Assembly (NCBI RefSeq): GCF_000305785.2
Contig: NC_018868.3
Location: 1,102,001-1,166,000, forward strand
Length of the DNA: 64,000 nt
Reading direction: 5' to 3'
DNA from: Simiduia agarivorans SA1 = DSM 21679
Lineage (GTDB): Bacteria > Pseudomonadota > Gammaproteobacteria > Pseudomonadales > Cellvibrionaceae
Part shown: piece by piece, positions 36,049 through 44,622 of the stretch
How the letters are laid out: every line of letters begins with the position of its first letter
How positions within the stretch are numbered: the first letter of the stretch is position 1
The notes under the pieces: model-generated
Seen by the model: only the letters and a program-made list of their open reading frames with translations
Database searches by the model: none
What the model was told of the DNA's origin: nothing
Made by a program: the position numbers and the translations under genes

Positions 36049-36168
36049 GTCTTTGGGAATGTAAGGGCTTATCAACAGCCTGCCAGGGCAGCCACGCAAC
36101 TGGCTGCCTGCATTCCTCTCCTGTTACACTGGCAGTAAGGGTTTCCGTGCACCAGACAGGACACTATC

Positions 36169-36774
36169 ATGACGGATTATTTTATCGCACCCGACCAGAA
36201 GCCCCGCTGCCAATGGACCGGTGCCGCGCCTGAATTTCTTGCCTACCACGATACTGAATGGGGGTTTCCCGTTGCGGACGATATCCGTCTGTTCGAAAAA
36301 ATCTGCCTGGAAGGTTTTCAGTCAGGGCTGTCCTGGCGCACCATCCTGGCCAAACGGGAAAATTTCCGCCTTGCCTTCAAAGGCTTCGACTTCAAAAAAG
36401 TGGCGCGCTTCAACGAGAAGGATATTGCCAGATTACTGGCTGATGAAGGCATTGTACGGCACCGAGGCAAAATAGAAGCCACCATTAACAATGCACAACG
36501 AGCACTGGAGCTCATTAAAGAACAGGGCTCCCTGGCGCATTATTTCTGGCAATTTGAGCCTTCCCCATCCAGCCTCGGCACACCGCAAACCCAATCCACG
36601 TCGGATGTTTCCAAAACCATCTCAAAAGATCTGAAAAAGCGCGGCTGGAAATTTGTAGGGCCCACGACGGTTTATGCCTTTATGCAGGCCATGGGATTGA
36701 TCAACGATCATGTGGAGGGTTGCTGCATCCGCGCCAAAGTAGCCAGCGCCCGAAAATCGTTTAAACGCCCCTAA
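36169..36774 (+). CDS. tag: DNA-3-methyladenine glycosylase I (Tag)
   Basis: A 201-residue base-excision enzyme that removes 3-methyladenine from DNA. The N-terminal zinc-ligand Cys lies in PRCQWTG, the YHDTEWGFPV segment carries a zinc His and the base-stacking Trp. The helix-hairpin-helix part includes LEGFQSGLSWRTILAKRENFR with the catalytic Glu. C-terminal zinc ligands are the His and Cys of NDHVEGCC. The length is standard. AGGA precedes the ATG. The OsmC gene starts nine bases after its stop. Confidence 0.95.
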   Translation: MTDYFIAPDQKPRCQWTGAAPEFLAYHDTEWGFPVADDIRLFEKICLEGFQSGLSWRTILAKRENFRLAFKGFDFKKVARFNEKDIARLLADEGIVRHRGKIEATINNAQRALELIKEQGSLAHYFWQFEPSPSSLGTPQTQSTSDVSKTISKDLKKRGWKFVGPTTVYAFMQAMGLINDHVEGCCIRAKVASARKSFKRP

Positions 36775-36783
36775 GGAAGTCGA

Positions 36784-37245
36784 ATGAGCCACTACACCGC
36801 AACCGTCGTCTGGTCCCGCCAGCCCGACGAAGTATTCACCGATAACCAATACAGCCGTGGTCATCAATGGCAATTTGATGGTGGAGTAACCGTGCCGGCT
36901 TCCGCGTCGCCGCACATAGTCCCCTTGCCCTGGTCTGTAGAAGCCAACGTGGACCCGGAAGAGGCCTTTGTCGCGTCCATCTCCAGTTGCCACATGTTGT
37001 TCTTCCTTTCACTGGCCGCCAAAAAACGCTGGTGCGTTGACAGTTATACCGACGCGGCAATTGGCACAATGGCAAAAGATGCCGAAGGCAAAATCGCCAT
37101 GACCCAGGTCACACTTCGCCCCACCGTGACCTTTACTGGCGACACGCCCAGTCGGGAGGCTCAGGAACAATTGCACCACAAAGCCCATGCGTTGTGTTTT
37201 ATCGCCAACTCGGTGAAAACCCTCATTACCACTGAACTCCAATAA
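36784..37245 (+). CDS. OsmC/Ohr-family peroxidase-like protein
   Basis: A 153-residue OsmC-fold protein. The first catalytic cysteine is in FVASISSCHMLFFLSLAAKK and the second in HHKAHALCFIANS. The partner Glu/Arg positions are less clear. Family members reduce organic hydroperoxides with a dithiol. AAGGA lies before the ATG; the small 75-residue gene follows 10 bases after the stop, so tag, osmC and that gene may be one transcript devoted to damage response. Confidence 0.88.
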   Translation: MSHYTATVVWSRQPDEVFTDNQYSRGHQWQFDGGVTVPASASPHIVPLPWSVEANVDPEEAFVASISSCHMLFFLSLAAKKRWCVDSYTDAAIGTMAKDAEGKIAMTQVTLRPTVTFTGDTPSREAQEQLHHKAHALCFIANSVKTLITTELQ

Positions 37246-37254
37246 GGAAATCCC

Positions 37255-37482
37255 ATGGCACATATTGAAATGTCGCTGCTGTCAATCGAATGCTTTACCA
37301 ATGACGGCAAGCTCGACGCCGATGAATTAGGTAAATTAATCGCTCTGGCAGAGCGGGATGGCGTCATTACCCAGGAAGAAATCAGTGTCCTGACCAGCAT
37401 TATCAAACGCATCAAGCCCGAAGAGGTTACCGCTGATATGCGGGCACGCTTAAAGGCGCTGGGTAATAAATTCGGCATCTGA
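37255..37482 (+). CDS. Small acidic helical protein, TerB-like in parts
   Basis: A 75-residue protein of no family I can name with confidence. It contains two Asp-Gly-centred turns in helical context, NDGKLDADELGKLI and RDGVITQEEISVLTSI. This resembles the acidic, EF-hand-like pairs of TerB-type domains, at about half their length. AAGGAAAT lies before the ATG. It follows the OsmC gene at 10 bases and is followed by a probable terminator, so it ends that operon. Confidence 0.7.
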   Translation: MAHIEMSLLSIECFTNDGKLDADELGKLIALAERDGVITQEEISVLTSIIKRIKPEEVTADMRARLKALGNKFGI

Positions 37483-37496
37483 TAAGCCATTGATAG

Positions 37497-37523
37497 CCCC
37501 CTCACAGGCTCAGCGAGGGGGTG
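37497..37523 (+). terminator. Probable terminator after the tag-osmC operon
   Basis: A seven-bp stem CCCCCTC / GAGGGGG with an 11-base loop is followed by TGTT. The T-run is short, so termination may be partial. Confidence 0.5.
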
Positions 37524-37623
37524 TTCAACAGCCTGCTAACGCACACCTCGCACTGCTGGCCGCAACCGGGCTGACGTCGGCAGTGTCAGGCCCTACATTA
37601 GTGCTTCATGCGCCAAGGATCGA

Positions 37624-38052
37624 ATGATGAATACGCCAACCTCTCCTGCAAACCGGGCCAACGATACCCACAACCTGCCCATGGGCTATCTGTTCTGGAT
37701 TTTTGGCTTTATGGGCGCCCACCGCTTTTACTATGGTCGCCAACTGTCCGGCACCTTGTACTTTTTCACCTTTGGTCTGTTTCTGATCGGCTGGATTGTG
37801 GACCTGTTTCTGATTCCCTCCATGGAGCGCACCGCCGACCGCCGCTACACCGAAGGCAATACCGATTACACCCTGAGCTGGATATTCCTGACCTTCCTTG
37901 GTTTTTTCGGTGTGCACCGGTTTTACATGGGTAAATGGATTACCGGCATCATCTGGTTTTTCACCTGCGGCCTGTTTTTGTTCGGTTACCTCTACGACCT
38001 CTGGACACTCAATGAACAGATCGACGAGGTTAACGCCGGAGCAACGCGATGA
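37624..38052 (+). CDS. Tandem TM2-domain membrane protein
   Basis: A 142-residue inner-membrane protein made of two TM2 modules. The first is GYLFWIFGFMGAHRFYYG followed by LFLIGWIVDLFLIP (about residues 20-65). The second is FLTFLGFFGVHRFYMG followed by GLFLFGYLYDLWTL (about residues 80-128). Each has two spans joined by a conserved HRFYxG turn. Most bacterial TM2 proteins have one copy. The function is unknown. AAGGA lies six bases before the ATG. It overlaps the LprI-type gene in an ATGA. Confidence 0.85.
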   Translation: MMNTPTSPANRANDTHNLPMGYLFWIFGFMGAHRFYYGRQLSGTLYFFTFGLFLIGWIVDLFLIPSMERTADRRYTEGNTDYTLSWIFLTFLGFFGVHRFYMGKWITGIIWFFTCGLFLFGYLYDLWTLNEQIDEVNAGATR

Positions 38053-38522
38053 AACCTGTCTTGCCGGGCTTGCTGGTATTCGCACTGATGACCTTCGCGT
38101 GTCAGGCACAGGACACTGACATTCAGCCACCGGCACAACGCATGCATCCCAGCTGGGACCTGAACGGCGATGGCATCAATGATTGCGAAACCGATGGCAG
38201 CTGCGATCATTCGGTGGATTACACCCAGCCACGCAACACCCAACCCACCTTTGACTGCCGGCTGGCCGAAAGCCAGGTCACTGAGCACATATGCGCCCAC
38301 CCGCAACTTGGCCTGCTGGACCAACACCTTGCCCGCGCTTTCAGACTGGCCCAATCGCAGGCCGCCGATCCTGCAATGCTGAAAGCCGAACAACGCGGCT
38401 GGATCAAAGGCCGGGACGACTGCTGGAAAAGCGATGACCTGAACGCCTGCATTACGGATGCCTACAAGCGTCGCATAGCGGAGCTGGAATCAGGACGGTT
38501 TGCAGGGCAGTCACTGAATTAA
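38049..38522 (+). CDS. Exported LprI-type (DUF1311) protein
   Basis: A 157-residue protein with a signal peptide ending near residue 20 (FACQAQD; the Cys is not in a normal lipobox). It then has an acidic loop DLNGDGINDCETDG that resembles a calcium-binding loop. A C-terminal LprI/DUF1311 domain follows (about residues 72-150) with its conserved Cys pairs and QRGWIKGRDDCW. LprI of Mycobacterium inhibits lysozyme, which is the only known activity in the family. It is translationally coupled to the TM2 gene. Confidence 0.75.
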   Translation: MKPVLPGLLVFALMTFACQAQDTDIQPPAQRMHPSWDLNGDGINDCETDGSCDHSVDYTQPRNTQPTFDCRLAESQVTEHICAHPQLGLLDQHLARAFRLAQSQAADPAMLKAEQRGWIKGRDDCWKSDDLNACITDAYKRRIAELESGRFAGQSLN

Positions 38523-38641
38523 GTGGGTGATACCGCCAACGGATTTCTGGGATTGCCGCCAATGATCGTCTAGAGTCCTGTCCTGTTAATTCACCGATTA
38601 CCTGGACAGCGCACCCGTTGTTATCCGATCCGAGGCCACCC

Positions 38642-39604
38642 ATGCTCCATTCCACCCGCTTTGCCCTGTTTATGTTGGTATTGGTTTGCGCCATCTGGGG
38701 GGTGGGCTTTGTGGTGACCGAACACGCGCTCGGCAAGCTCAGCACGCAATCACTGAACGCACTGCGGTTTGCATTAGCCGCCCTGTCATTGCTGCCACTC
38801 TGGTATTGGAGCGGCAATCGCCGTGCTTTTGCAGAGCACGGCAAAATGCTGCTGGGTGCCAGTGCCGGCCTGGGCTTTGTTCTGTTTCTGGCGTTTTACA
38901 CCCAGACCGAAGGTTTGCGTCACACCAGCGTGTCTAACGCCGGATTTATTACCGGCATGCTGGTGCCATTGGTACCCCTGCTGAACTGGCTGCTGTTCCG
39001 CCAGCGCATTGGCAAACATGTATTGATCGCCGTAGCCCTGTCGTCGCTGGGGCTTTGGTTACTCACCGGTGGGGCGTCGGCGTTGAACAAGGGCGACTTA
39101 CTGGTACTGGCAGGTGCAGTGGGCTACGCCACCCATATCGTGCTGACCGGCCACTATGCCCGCAAGTTGCCGGTTTTGGCGCTCGCCATGCTGCAGATGG
39201 TGGCCGTCAGTGTGTACAGCCTGCTCGCCTCGGCCATATTCGATGCCGACCGGTCCCAGACCGTATTCGTCCTCAGCGTCGAGCATTGGGCCAACCTGTT
39301 AACGCCCGACATCATCGGGGCCTTTATCTGGATGGCCGTGCTCTCCACCGCCTTCGGTTTCTGGGTACAAACCCACTGCCAGCAAATGCTGGAAGCACAT
39401 AAGGTGGCGCTGGTGTTTGCACTGGAGCCGATTTTCGCGCACATTGCCGGTGCGATCTGGCTGGATGAACGCCTGACTCTGGCCGGCTGGCTGGGCGCCG
39501 GTGCCATCATCGGTGCCATGTTGCTGGCCGAGCTGGGCGATCGCAAAGCCAACGCCAAACTGCATCCCGGTGACCTGGCCGTGGCGCCGGACCCGGGCGA
39601 CTGA
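38642..39604 (+). CDS. DMT-family (EamA) transporter
   Basis: A 320-residue inner-membrane protein with ten predicted spans arranged as two EamA repeats. The first starts MLVLVCAIWGVGFVVTEHAL and the second includes FIWMAVLSTAFGFWVQTHCQQ. The end of the second is FALEPIFAHIAGAIWLDERL, the family's best conserved piece. DMT proteins export metabolites or amino acids; the substrate is unknown. The ATG at 38642 has GAGG nine bases upstream. Confidence 0.85.
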   Translation: MLHSTRFALFMLVLVCAIWGVGFVVTEHALGKLSTQSLNALRFALAALSLLPLWYWSGNRRAFAEHGKMLLGASAGLGFVLFLAFYTQTEGLRHTSVSNAGFITGMLVPLVPLLNWLLFRQRIGKHVLIAVALSSLGLWLLTGGASALNKGDLLVLAGAVGYATHIVLTGHYARKLPVLALAMLQMVAVSVYSLLASAIFDADRSQTVFVLSVEHWANLLTPDIIGAFIWMAVLSTAFGFWVQTHCQQMLEAHKVALVFALEPIFAHIAGAIWLDERLTLAGWLGAGAIIGAMLLAELGDRKANAKLHPGDLAVAPDPGD

Positions 39605-39643
39605 AAATGCTATAGTCAGCCTTCGTTTCAGACAGGCTCAACA

Positions 39644-40486
39644 ATGCGTCCCAGCCCTTTGCTCACACTGGCCATTACCACCAGCACGCTCGCCTTCGCA
39701 GCCCCTGCGCATAGCCAGAAGGCCGGCAGCTTTTGCTTTGCCATGGCCTCCACCTACTATGAGCAGCTGTACTGCGAAATCAGCGCCCGCGGTGAAGGGG
39801 CAAGCCTGCCTGCCTTTTACCAGTTTAAAAACAACAATGAACAGACCCAGGCGCTGCTGTTAAAGCGGCCCGCCGCCCGCATCGGGGTGGAGGTAAAACC
39901 GCCCATCCGCCGGGCCACGCCAACAGTTGCCAGCATCGCGCCGGCACGCGCAACGCCTCTGAAAAATTCCGCTGCGACCGCCCCGGCACCAACAGTGCAA
40001 GCGACCCAAAGCCGGCAGCCGGATTGCGCCCTGACCGGCACAGACATCCATTGCGATGGTGTCCGCTTCAGCCTGTTAACCAATCGCCAGAATCGCCATC
40101 TCGCTAAGGGCGCGTTGGATGCCGACAACCAGATGGCCTTGGCCCCGTTTAACGGCGATATGCAAAACGAAAATCAGGTGCGCGACTACTTGTATGGCGC
40201 CTACAGCCAATACCTGGATGCCATGCACCGCATTGGACTGGGCGGCGTGACCACCAGTTTTGGCAAGTTCAGCTACCTGTTTTACGATTACCATGAGCGC
40301 GGCATCGGTTTTGAGCAACGCTTTGAAACCCTTTACCATTATCTGAAAAAAGACAAAGCCAGTTTGCCGGTAAGCGATGCACCGGCAGACACACAGAACC
40401 TGAACCTGGCCAGCTGTGCGCCATTGCAATCACGCTTTATGGTGTGCGAACACGGTAACCGCAACCTGGTGTTTGCCGCGCAATAA
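39644..40486 (+). CDS. Exported protein of unknown function
   Basis: A 280-residue protein that I do not recognise. The signal peptide ends near residue 24 (AAPAHSQKAG). Then comes a Cys-containing segment (SFCFAMASTYYEQLYCEI), an Ala/Pro/Thr-rich low-complexity linker (about residues 80-125), and a folded C-terminal part with four Cys that could form disulfides. The first segment and the last end (LQSRFMVCEHGNRNLVF) look like the most conserved positions. It lies between an EamA transporter and a small CPFC protein, all in one direction, with spacings of about 35 bases. Confidence 0.7.
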   Translation: MRPSPLLTLAITTSTLAFAAPAHSQKAGSFCFAMASTYYEQLYCEISARGEGASLPAFYQFKNNNEQTQALLLKRPAARIGVEVKPPIRRATPTVASIAPARATPLKNSAATAPAPTVQATQSRQPDCALTGTDIHCDGVRFSLLTNRQNRHLAKGALDADNQMALAPFNGDMQNENQVRDYLYGAYSQYLDAMHRIGLGGVTTSFGKFSYLFYDYHERGIGFEQRFETLYHYLKKDKASLPVSDAPADTQNLNLASCAPLQSRFMVCEHGNRNLVFAAQ

Positions 40487-40518
40487 CCGGCCTTTTACCC
40501 AACCATGAGACCCTTGTA

Positions 40519-40797
40519 ATGAGTGGATTTAGCAAGCAAGACCTGGAGCGCGAAAGCAACGCCGAATTAGGCCAGGGCCACATGTGTACCAACAATATCC
40601 ACCCGCACCACCTGAAAATCTACCGGGTAAAAAAAATAGACGGTAAACCTCAGAAACATTGGGAGCTGTTCAGTTTGTGGCTGGCCACCGCCGAGGATGT
40701 AGCGAATGGTGAGGCAGAAAAAGAAGACGAAGTACTGAATCTGTCGTCCATTGAAATTGAATTCTGTCCCTTTTGCGGTACTCAACTCGCCCAGTAA
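40519..40797 (+). CDS. Small protein with C-terminal CPFCG motif
   Basis: A 92-residue cytosolic protein with no family that I can name. It ends IEFCPFCGTQLAQ, a CxxC that may be one half of a zinc site; the other ligands could be the Cys-His residues near HMCTNNIHPHH. GAGA precedes the start. The stop is 14 bases before the M28 peptidase ATG. No partner is implied by context. Confidence 0.65.
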   Translation: MSGFSKQDLERESNAELGQGHMCTNNIHPHHLKIYRVKKIDGKPQKHWELFSLWLATAEDVANGEAEKEDEVLNLSSIEIEFCPFCGTQLAQ

Positions 40798-40811
40798 CGG
40801 AACCCATTACC

Positions 40812-42164
40812 ATGCGCTATTTATTCCTCGCTGCTCTGACCTGCGCCCTGCCCGCCTTCGCCAGCCAGTGGCAGGCCCCGCCGGCGGAAAAGGCAGAACT
40901 CTATGCCATCGGCAACGCGGCCAGCGCAGAACGAATTGAACGCGATATCACCAAACTGGTGTCCTTCGGCACCCGCCATACCCTGTCGGATACAGTCTCG
41001 GACACCCGCGGCATAGGCGCGGCCCGGCGCTGGATTGAAAGCGAATTCAAACGCATCAGCAAGAACTGTGGCGGCTGTCTGGAAGTCATCACCGTGACCG
41101 ATACCGTCAGCGGCAAACGTATTCCCGAACCCACCGAAGTGGTCAATGTGATTGCCATTCAACGGGGTAAAACAGACCCCCAGCGCGTGGTAATGATGGC
41201 CGGCGATATCGATTCGCGGGTCACCGATGTGCTCAATGCCAGCGCTGATTCGCCGGGCGCCAACGACAATGCCAGCGGCGTTGCCGGCGCACTGGAAGCC
41301 GCGCGGATACTCAGTCAGTACCGCTTCAATGGCACCATTGTTTATGCCGCCCTGTCCGGTGAAGAACAGGGGCTTTACGGCGGCGCCATCCTCGCCAACT
41401 ACGCCAAACAACAAGGTTGGAACATCGATGCGGTACTCAACAATGACATGATCGGCAATATCGCCGGCATCAACGGTGTGATCGACAACCGCACGGTGCG
41501 GGTATTTTCCGAAGGCACCCGGTATGTGGAAACCGAAGACGAGGCGCGCCTGCGCCGCTTTACCGGCGGCGAAGTGGATTCGCCCTCGCGCAATCTGGCG
41601 CGCTACATTAAGAAAGCCGGCGAGCAATACGTGCCCAACCTGGATGTCATGATGATTTACCGGCTCGACCGGTTCGGGCGCGGCGGCCACCATCGTCCCT
41701 TTAACGAGGCCGGCTTTCCCGGCGTGCGGATCATGGAGACCTGGGAACACTACGACCGCCAGCATCAGGACCTGCGCACGGAAAATGGCATCACCTACGG
41801 CGATACGCTGGACGGGGTGAACTTCCCCTACGCTGCCAAACTCACAAACCTCAATGCGGTAACGCTCGCCAGCCTGGCATGGGCGCCGGCGCCACCGGCC
41901 GACGTGTCCATTGAAGGCGCCGTCAGCCCCGATACCACCCTCAAGTGGAAAACACCGGCTCACGCTGACAAGCTGGCCGGTTACCGGATTTACTGGCGAC
42001 TCACCACCGATTCAGAATGGCGTTACAGTCGTTATGTGGGTAAAACCAATGCCTACACGCTGAACAATATTGTGATCGACAATTACTTCTTTGGCGTTGC
42101 CAGTGTGGCGGAAGACGGCAGCGAAAGCCCGGTGGTATTTCCAGGCCCGGCCGGTGCCTTCTGA
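40812..42164 (+). CDS. Exported M28-family peptidase with C-terminal Fn3-like domain
   Basis: A 450-residue secreted protein: signal peptide to about residue 19 (ALPAFAS), a catalytic M28 domain, then an Fn3-like domain (about residues 350-445). The metal-site pieces are PGANDNASGVAG, SGEEQGLYGG, NNDMIGN and the His of RGGHHRPFNEAGFPGVRIMET. The first ligand position, usually His in GHxDS, reads GDIDSR, so Asp replaces His. Activity may be retained with Asp as ligand or altered. It is probably an aminopeptidase acting in the periplasm or outside. Confidence 0.85.
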   Translation: MRYLFLAALTCALPAFASQWQAPPAEKAELYAIGNAASAERIERDITKLVSFGTRHTLSDTVSDTRGIGAARRWIESEFKRISKNCGGCLEVITVTDTVSGKRIPEPTEVVNVIAIQRGKTDPQRVVMMAGDIDSRVTDVLNASADSPGANDNASGVAGALEAARILSQYRFNGTIVYAALSGEEQGLYGGAILANYAKQQGWNIDAVLNNDMIGNIAGINGVIDNRTVRVFSEGTRYVETEDEARLRRFTGGEVDSPSRNLARYIKKAGEQYVPNLDVMMIYRLDRFGRGGHHRPFNEAGFPGVRIMETWEHYDRQHQDLRTENGITYGDTLDGVNFPYAAKLTNLNAVTLASLAWAPAPPADVSIEGAVSPDTTLKWKTPAHADKLAGYRIYWRLTTDSEWRYSRYVGKTNAYTLNNIVIDNYFFGVASVAEDGSESPVVFPGPAGAF

Positions 42165-42252
42165 CCCGGCCAACGCCAGGCATCTGCGGGTATCTATTTG
42201 ATCGGCCTGTAAAACGTTAAAATACCGATCCGAGCCATTGCTGCCGTTTACC

Positions 42253-43542
42253 ATGCACCCGTTGATAAAAACATTGCCCGCGAAAACCATCCAGCCCATC
42301 GGTTCGGTGGTGCGGGGCTGCCTGTTGCTACCCCACGCCATCGGCGACAAGACACTGGCCAAAGACTGGCTCGCGCGCGCCCATGGCGCCTGGCTGGCCA
42401 CCTTGCTGGTTGTCGCCTATTTGCTGTTCGCCAACCAATGGCTTGCCGGGGTACTGGCGGACTGGCGCTACCCGCCGCCCAAGGAATCCCTGGGCAAGCG
42501 TATCGTCCAGGTGTTTAACCCTAATGTCAGTCACAAGCATCCCTTGCGGGATTCCCAACAGCGTCTCTATGCGCGTTACGGCTACTGGAGCCTGGGCATT
42601 CCGGTACTGCTACTGCTTGGCGCACTGCCGGGCGCCGTGCGCCGGCAGGCGTTGAATGCCTCTGGCTCAGACCAGGATCTTGCCAGCACTCAGGTGCGTT
42701 CAGGGCCAGCGATACCTACACAGGTGTTTCAGCCAAAGCCCGAGCTCGGCCTGGTAGGCGAAGGCCAACGTTATCGGCTGGACGCTTTGCTGGCATCGGG
42801 CGGTGCGGGTGTCGTTTACCAGGGTTTTGATACCCGCTTGCAGCGCGCGGTGGCAATTAAGAAACTACTGGGCCACCTCGAGCAGGATCCGGTCATGCTC
42901 GCCCGCTTCAAGACCGAAGCGCTGAGTTTGGCCCGACTCAACCATCCTCATATCGTTCAGGTGTTCGATCTGTTTGAGGACAGGGGAAATCAATGGTTGG
43001 TGATGGAATGGATGACCGGTGGCAGTCTCGCCGACGTGATCCATGAGCATAAAAAGCTGCCCGCGGCGCGCGCAATCAGCATTGCCCGGCAGGTAGCGGA
43101 TGGTCTCGCTCAGGCCCATGCCGAGGGTATTATCCATCGCGACATCAAACCCGATAACATCCTCTTTGATGGCCGGGGCAACGCCAAAATCTCGGACTTT
43201 GGCATCGCCCGCACCGGCAACAATAACCACCAGACCCAGGCCGGTCTGGTCATAGGCTCCCCGGGTTACATGAGCCCGGAGCAGGCTGCAGGCGAAGCGG
43301 CCAGCTCAGCCAGCGATGTCTATGCGCTGGGCGTCACCGTTTACGAAATGCTGGCCGGCGAGTTGCCGTTCACTGGGGAAACCACGCAGGTGTTGCTCAA
43401 ACACATCAGCCGGCCACCACCACTGCTTCACACGCTAATGCCCGAACTGCCCGGGCCGCTGTGCGCGCTGGTCGATCGGATGTTAGCCAAAGACCCCACG
43501 CAACGGCCAACCGACATCGCCCAAAGCCTGCGCACGCTGTAA
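42253..43542 (+). CDS. Ser/Thr protein kinase with N-terminal membrane part
   Basis: A 429-residue kinase whose two membrane spans (about residues 46-66 and 112-129) precede the catalytic domain (about 173-425). The kinase part has LASGGAGVVYQG, Lys203 in VAIKK, HRDIKPDN (HRD at 295-297), DFG at 315-317 and GSPGYMSPEQ. Most bacterial receptor kinases have the kinase N-terminal and the sensor outside. Here almost no C-terminal sensor remains, and the short region between spans would be the only extracytoplasmic part. The ATG at 42253 is used; a TTG five codons upstream is possible. Confidence 0.88.
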   Translation: MHPLIKTLPAKTIQPIGSVVRGCLLLPHAIGDKTLAKDWLARAHGAWLATLLVVAYLLFANQWLAGVLADWRYPPPKESLGKRIVQVFNPNVSHKHPLRDSQQRLYARYGYWSLGIPVLLLLGALPGAVRRQALNASGSDQDLASTQVRSGPAIPTQVFQPKPELGLVGEGQRYRLDALLASGGAGVVYQGFDTRLQRAVAIKKLLGHLEQDPVMLARFKTEALSLARLNHPHIVQVFDLFEDRGNQWLVMEWMTGGSLADVIHEHKKLPAARAISIARQVADGLAQAHAEGIIHRDIKPDNILFDGRGNAKISDFGIARTGNNNHQTQAGLVIGSPGYMSPEQAAGEAASSASDVYALGVTVYEMLAGELPFTGETTQVLLKHISRPPPLLHTLMPELPGPLCALVDRMLAKDPTQRPTDIAQSLRTL

Positions 43543-43670
43543 GACTTACACTATTTTTCATCCGGGCTATTTACAATTGGCCAGTACAAGCCTAGCTTTA
43601 TGGCGTGGCCGCGCGCGCGTGGGCACTTTCCCCGGCGCAGCGTCACGCTATTCAGCCGAGGAAAATTCCC

Positions 43671-43790
43671 ATGAGTAAAGAACTCCGCTCCAGTAAAGAA
43701 GCCAAGAAAAAAGCCCTGTTAACCCCCAAGCAGAAAAAGGCCGCCAAACTCGCCAAAAAGCAGAGCAAGGTCTTCCTGCCCGAGGATTAA
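43671..43790 (+). CDS. 39-residue lysine-rich protein
   Basis: A short basic protein with one third Lys ([20 protein letters not shown]). GAGGAAAATTCCC lies before the ATG, a strong ribosome binding site. Small Lys-rich proteins of this kind occur widely in gammaproteobacteria with no known function; nucleic-acid or ribosome binding is plausible. The stop overlaps the end of the convergent parvulin gene by four bases. Confidence 0.7.
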   Translation: MSKELRSSKEAKKKALLTPKQKKAAKLAKKQSKVFLPED

Positions 43791-44068
43791 TCGTCCCGAT
43801 AGATTGTCTCGATGAGATGAAACCCGAACTGGGTCTTGATCGGCCCGTGCACTGTGAGCACGGGCTTTTTGAACACCACCTGATCGAATGCCTTGACCAT
43901 TTCACCGGGTCTGAATTCGCCCAGATCCCCGCCTTTACGGCCCGAGGGGCAAAGTGAGTGTTTTTTAGCCAGCTGACCAAAATCAGCGCCCTTTGCCAAC
44001 TGCTGCTTGAGTTTTTCCGCCTCAGCCTTGGATTTGACCAAAATATGGCGCGCGCAGGCTTTTGCCAT
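43787..44068 (-). CDS. ppiC: Parvulin-type peptidyl-prolyl isomerase (PpiC)
   Basis: A 93-residue stand-alone parvulin, cytosolic, catalysing cis-trans isomerisation at proline. It begins with [15 protein letters not shown], has the [19 protein letters not shown] loop, and ends [14 protein letters not shown]. The two His residues (in RHILV and GFHLIE) and the Phe/Met of the active cleft are in place. Length equals E. coli PpiC. It stands alone on the minus strand. Confidence 0.93.
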   Translation of the reverse strand: MAKACARHILVKSKAEAEKLKQQLAKGADFGQLAKKHSLCPSGRKGGDLGEFRPGEMVKAFDQVVFKKPVLTVHGPIKTQFGFHLIETIYRDD

Positions 44069-44139
44069 GATTTACCTCTGGAAAATGTGATCTGAATCCC
44101 TATAATGCGCGCCAATCTTAACCGGTGGAGTCAACTTCC

Positions 44140-44553
44140 ATGAAGTTTTTGCTCAAACTGGTGCGCGAAGGACTGGGGCGCATCATTATTGCTGTGGATT
44201 TTATCACCCGCCCTCGCCCATTGAAGCGCAGCAAGCCCGAACAGGCCAAAGTACATGCCCAGCTCAACAATCTGGCGCTGTACCAGTTCTATGCCTGCCC
44301 CTTCTGTATTAAAACCCGACGGGCTTTGCGCCGCCTGAATTTGCCCATGCAAACCCGCGATATCGCCGACGGTTCGCCATACCGGACAGAGTTGGAAAAG
44401 CATGGCGGCAAAATTCAGGCGCCCTGCCTGCGGATTGAGTCCGACGGCAAGGTAGAATGGCTGTACGAGTCCAAAGCCATTATTGCGTACCTGGACAATC
44501 GGTTCGGCGTGGTAGCCGGCCACGTGAGCACATCTGAGGCAGCTACCAGCTAG
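44140..44553 (+). CDS. Glutaredoxin/GST-N-domain protein with N-terminal hydrophobic segment
   Basis: A 137-residue protein: an N-terminal basic and hydrophobic stretch (about residues 1-22), then a thioredoxin-fold domain from about residue 48 with CPFC in LYQFYACPFCIKTRRALRR. The cis-Pro region is IQAPCLRIESDG and the C-terminal EWLYESKAIIAYLDNRF is the Glu-Ser glutathione-binding piece of GST N-domains. It is likely to be a membrane-bound or peripheral glutaredoxin. GGAG lies ten bases before the ATG at 44140. Confidence 0.8.
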   Translation: MKFLLKLVREGLGRIIIAVDFITRPRPLKRSKPEQAKVHAQLNNLALYQFYACPFCIKTRRALRRLNLPMQTRDIADGSPYRTELEKHGGKIQAPCLRIESDGKVEWLYESKAIIAYLDNRFGVVAGHVSTSEAATS

Positions 44554-44586
44554 GCTAGCCCTCCTGGTCTGACTGGCACCGGGTTT

Positions 44587-44608
44587 AGCTGTTCCTGCCG
44601 GAACAGCT
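44587..44608. repeat. Hairpin between convergent glutaredoxin genes
   Basis: Nine-bp perfect arms AGCTGTTCC / GGAACAGCT with a TGCC loop. It sits between two convergent stops. No T-tract follows, so factor-assisted or weak bidirectional termination is the likely use. Confidence 0.45.
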
Positions 44609-44622
44609 CACCATCCACAGAA

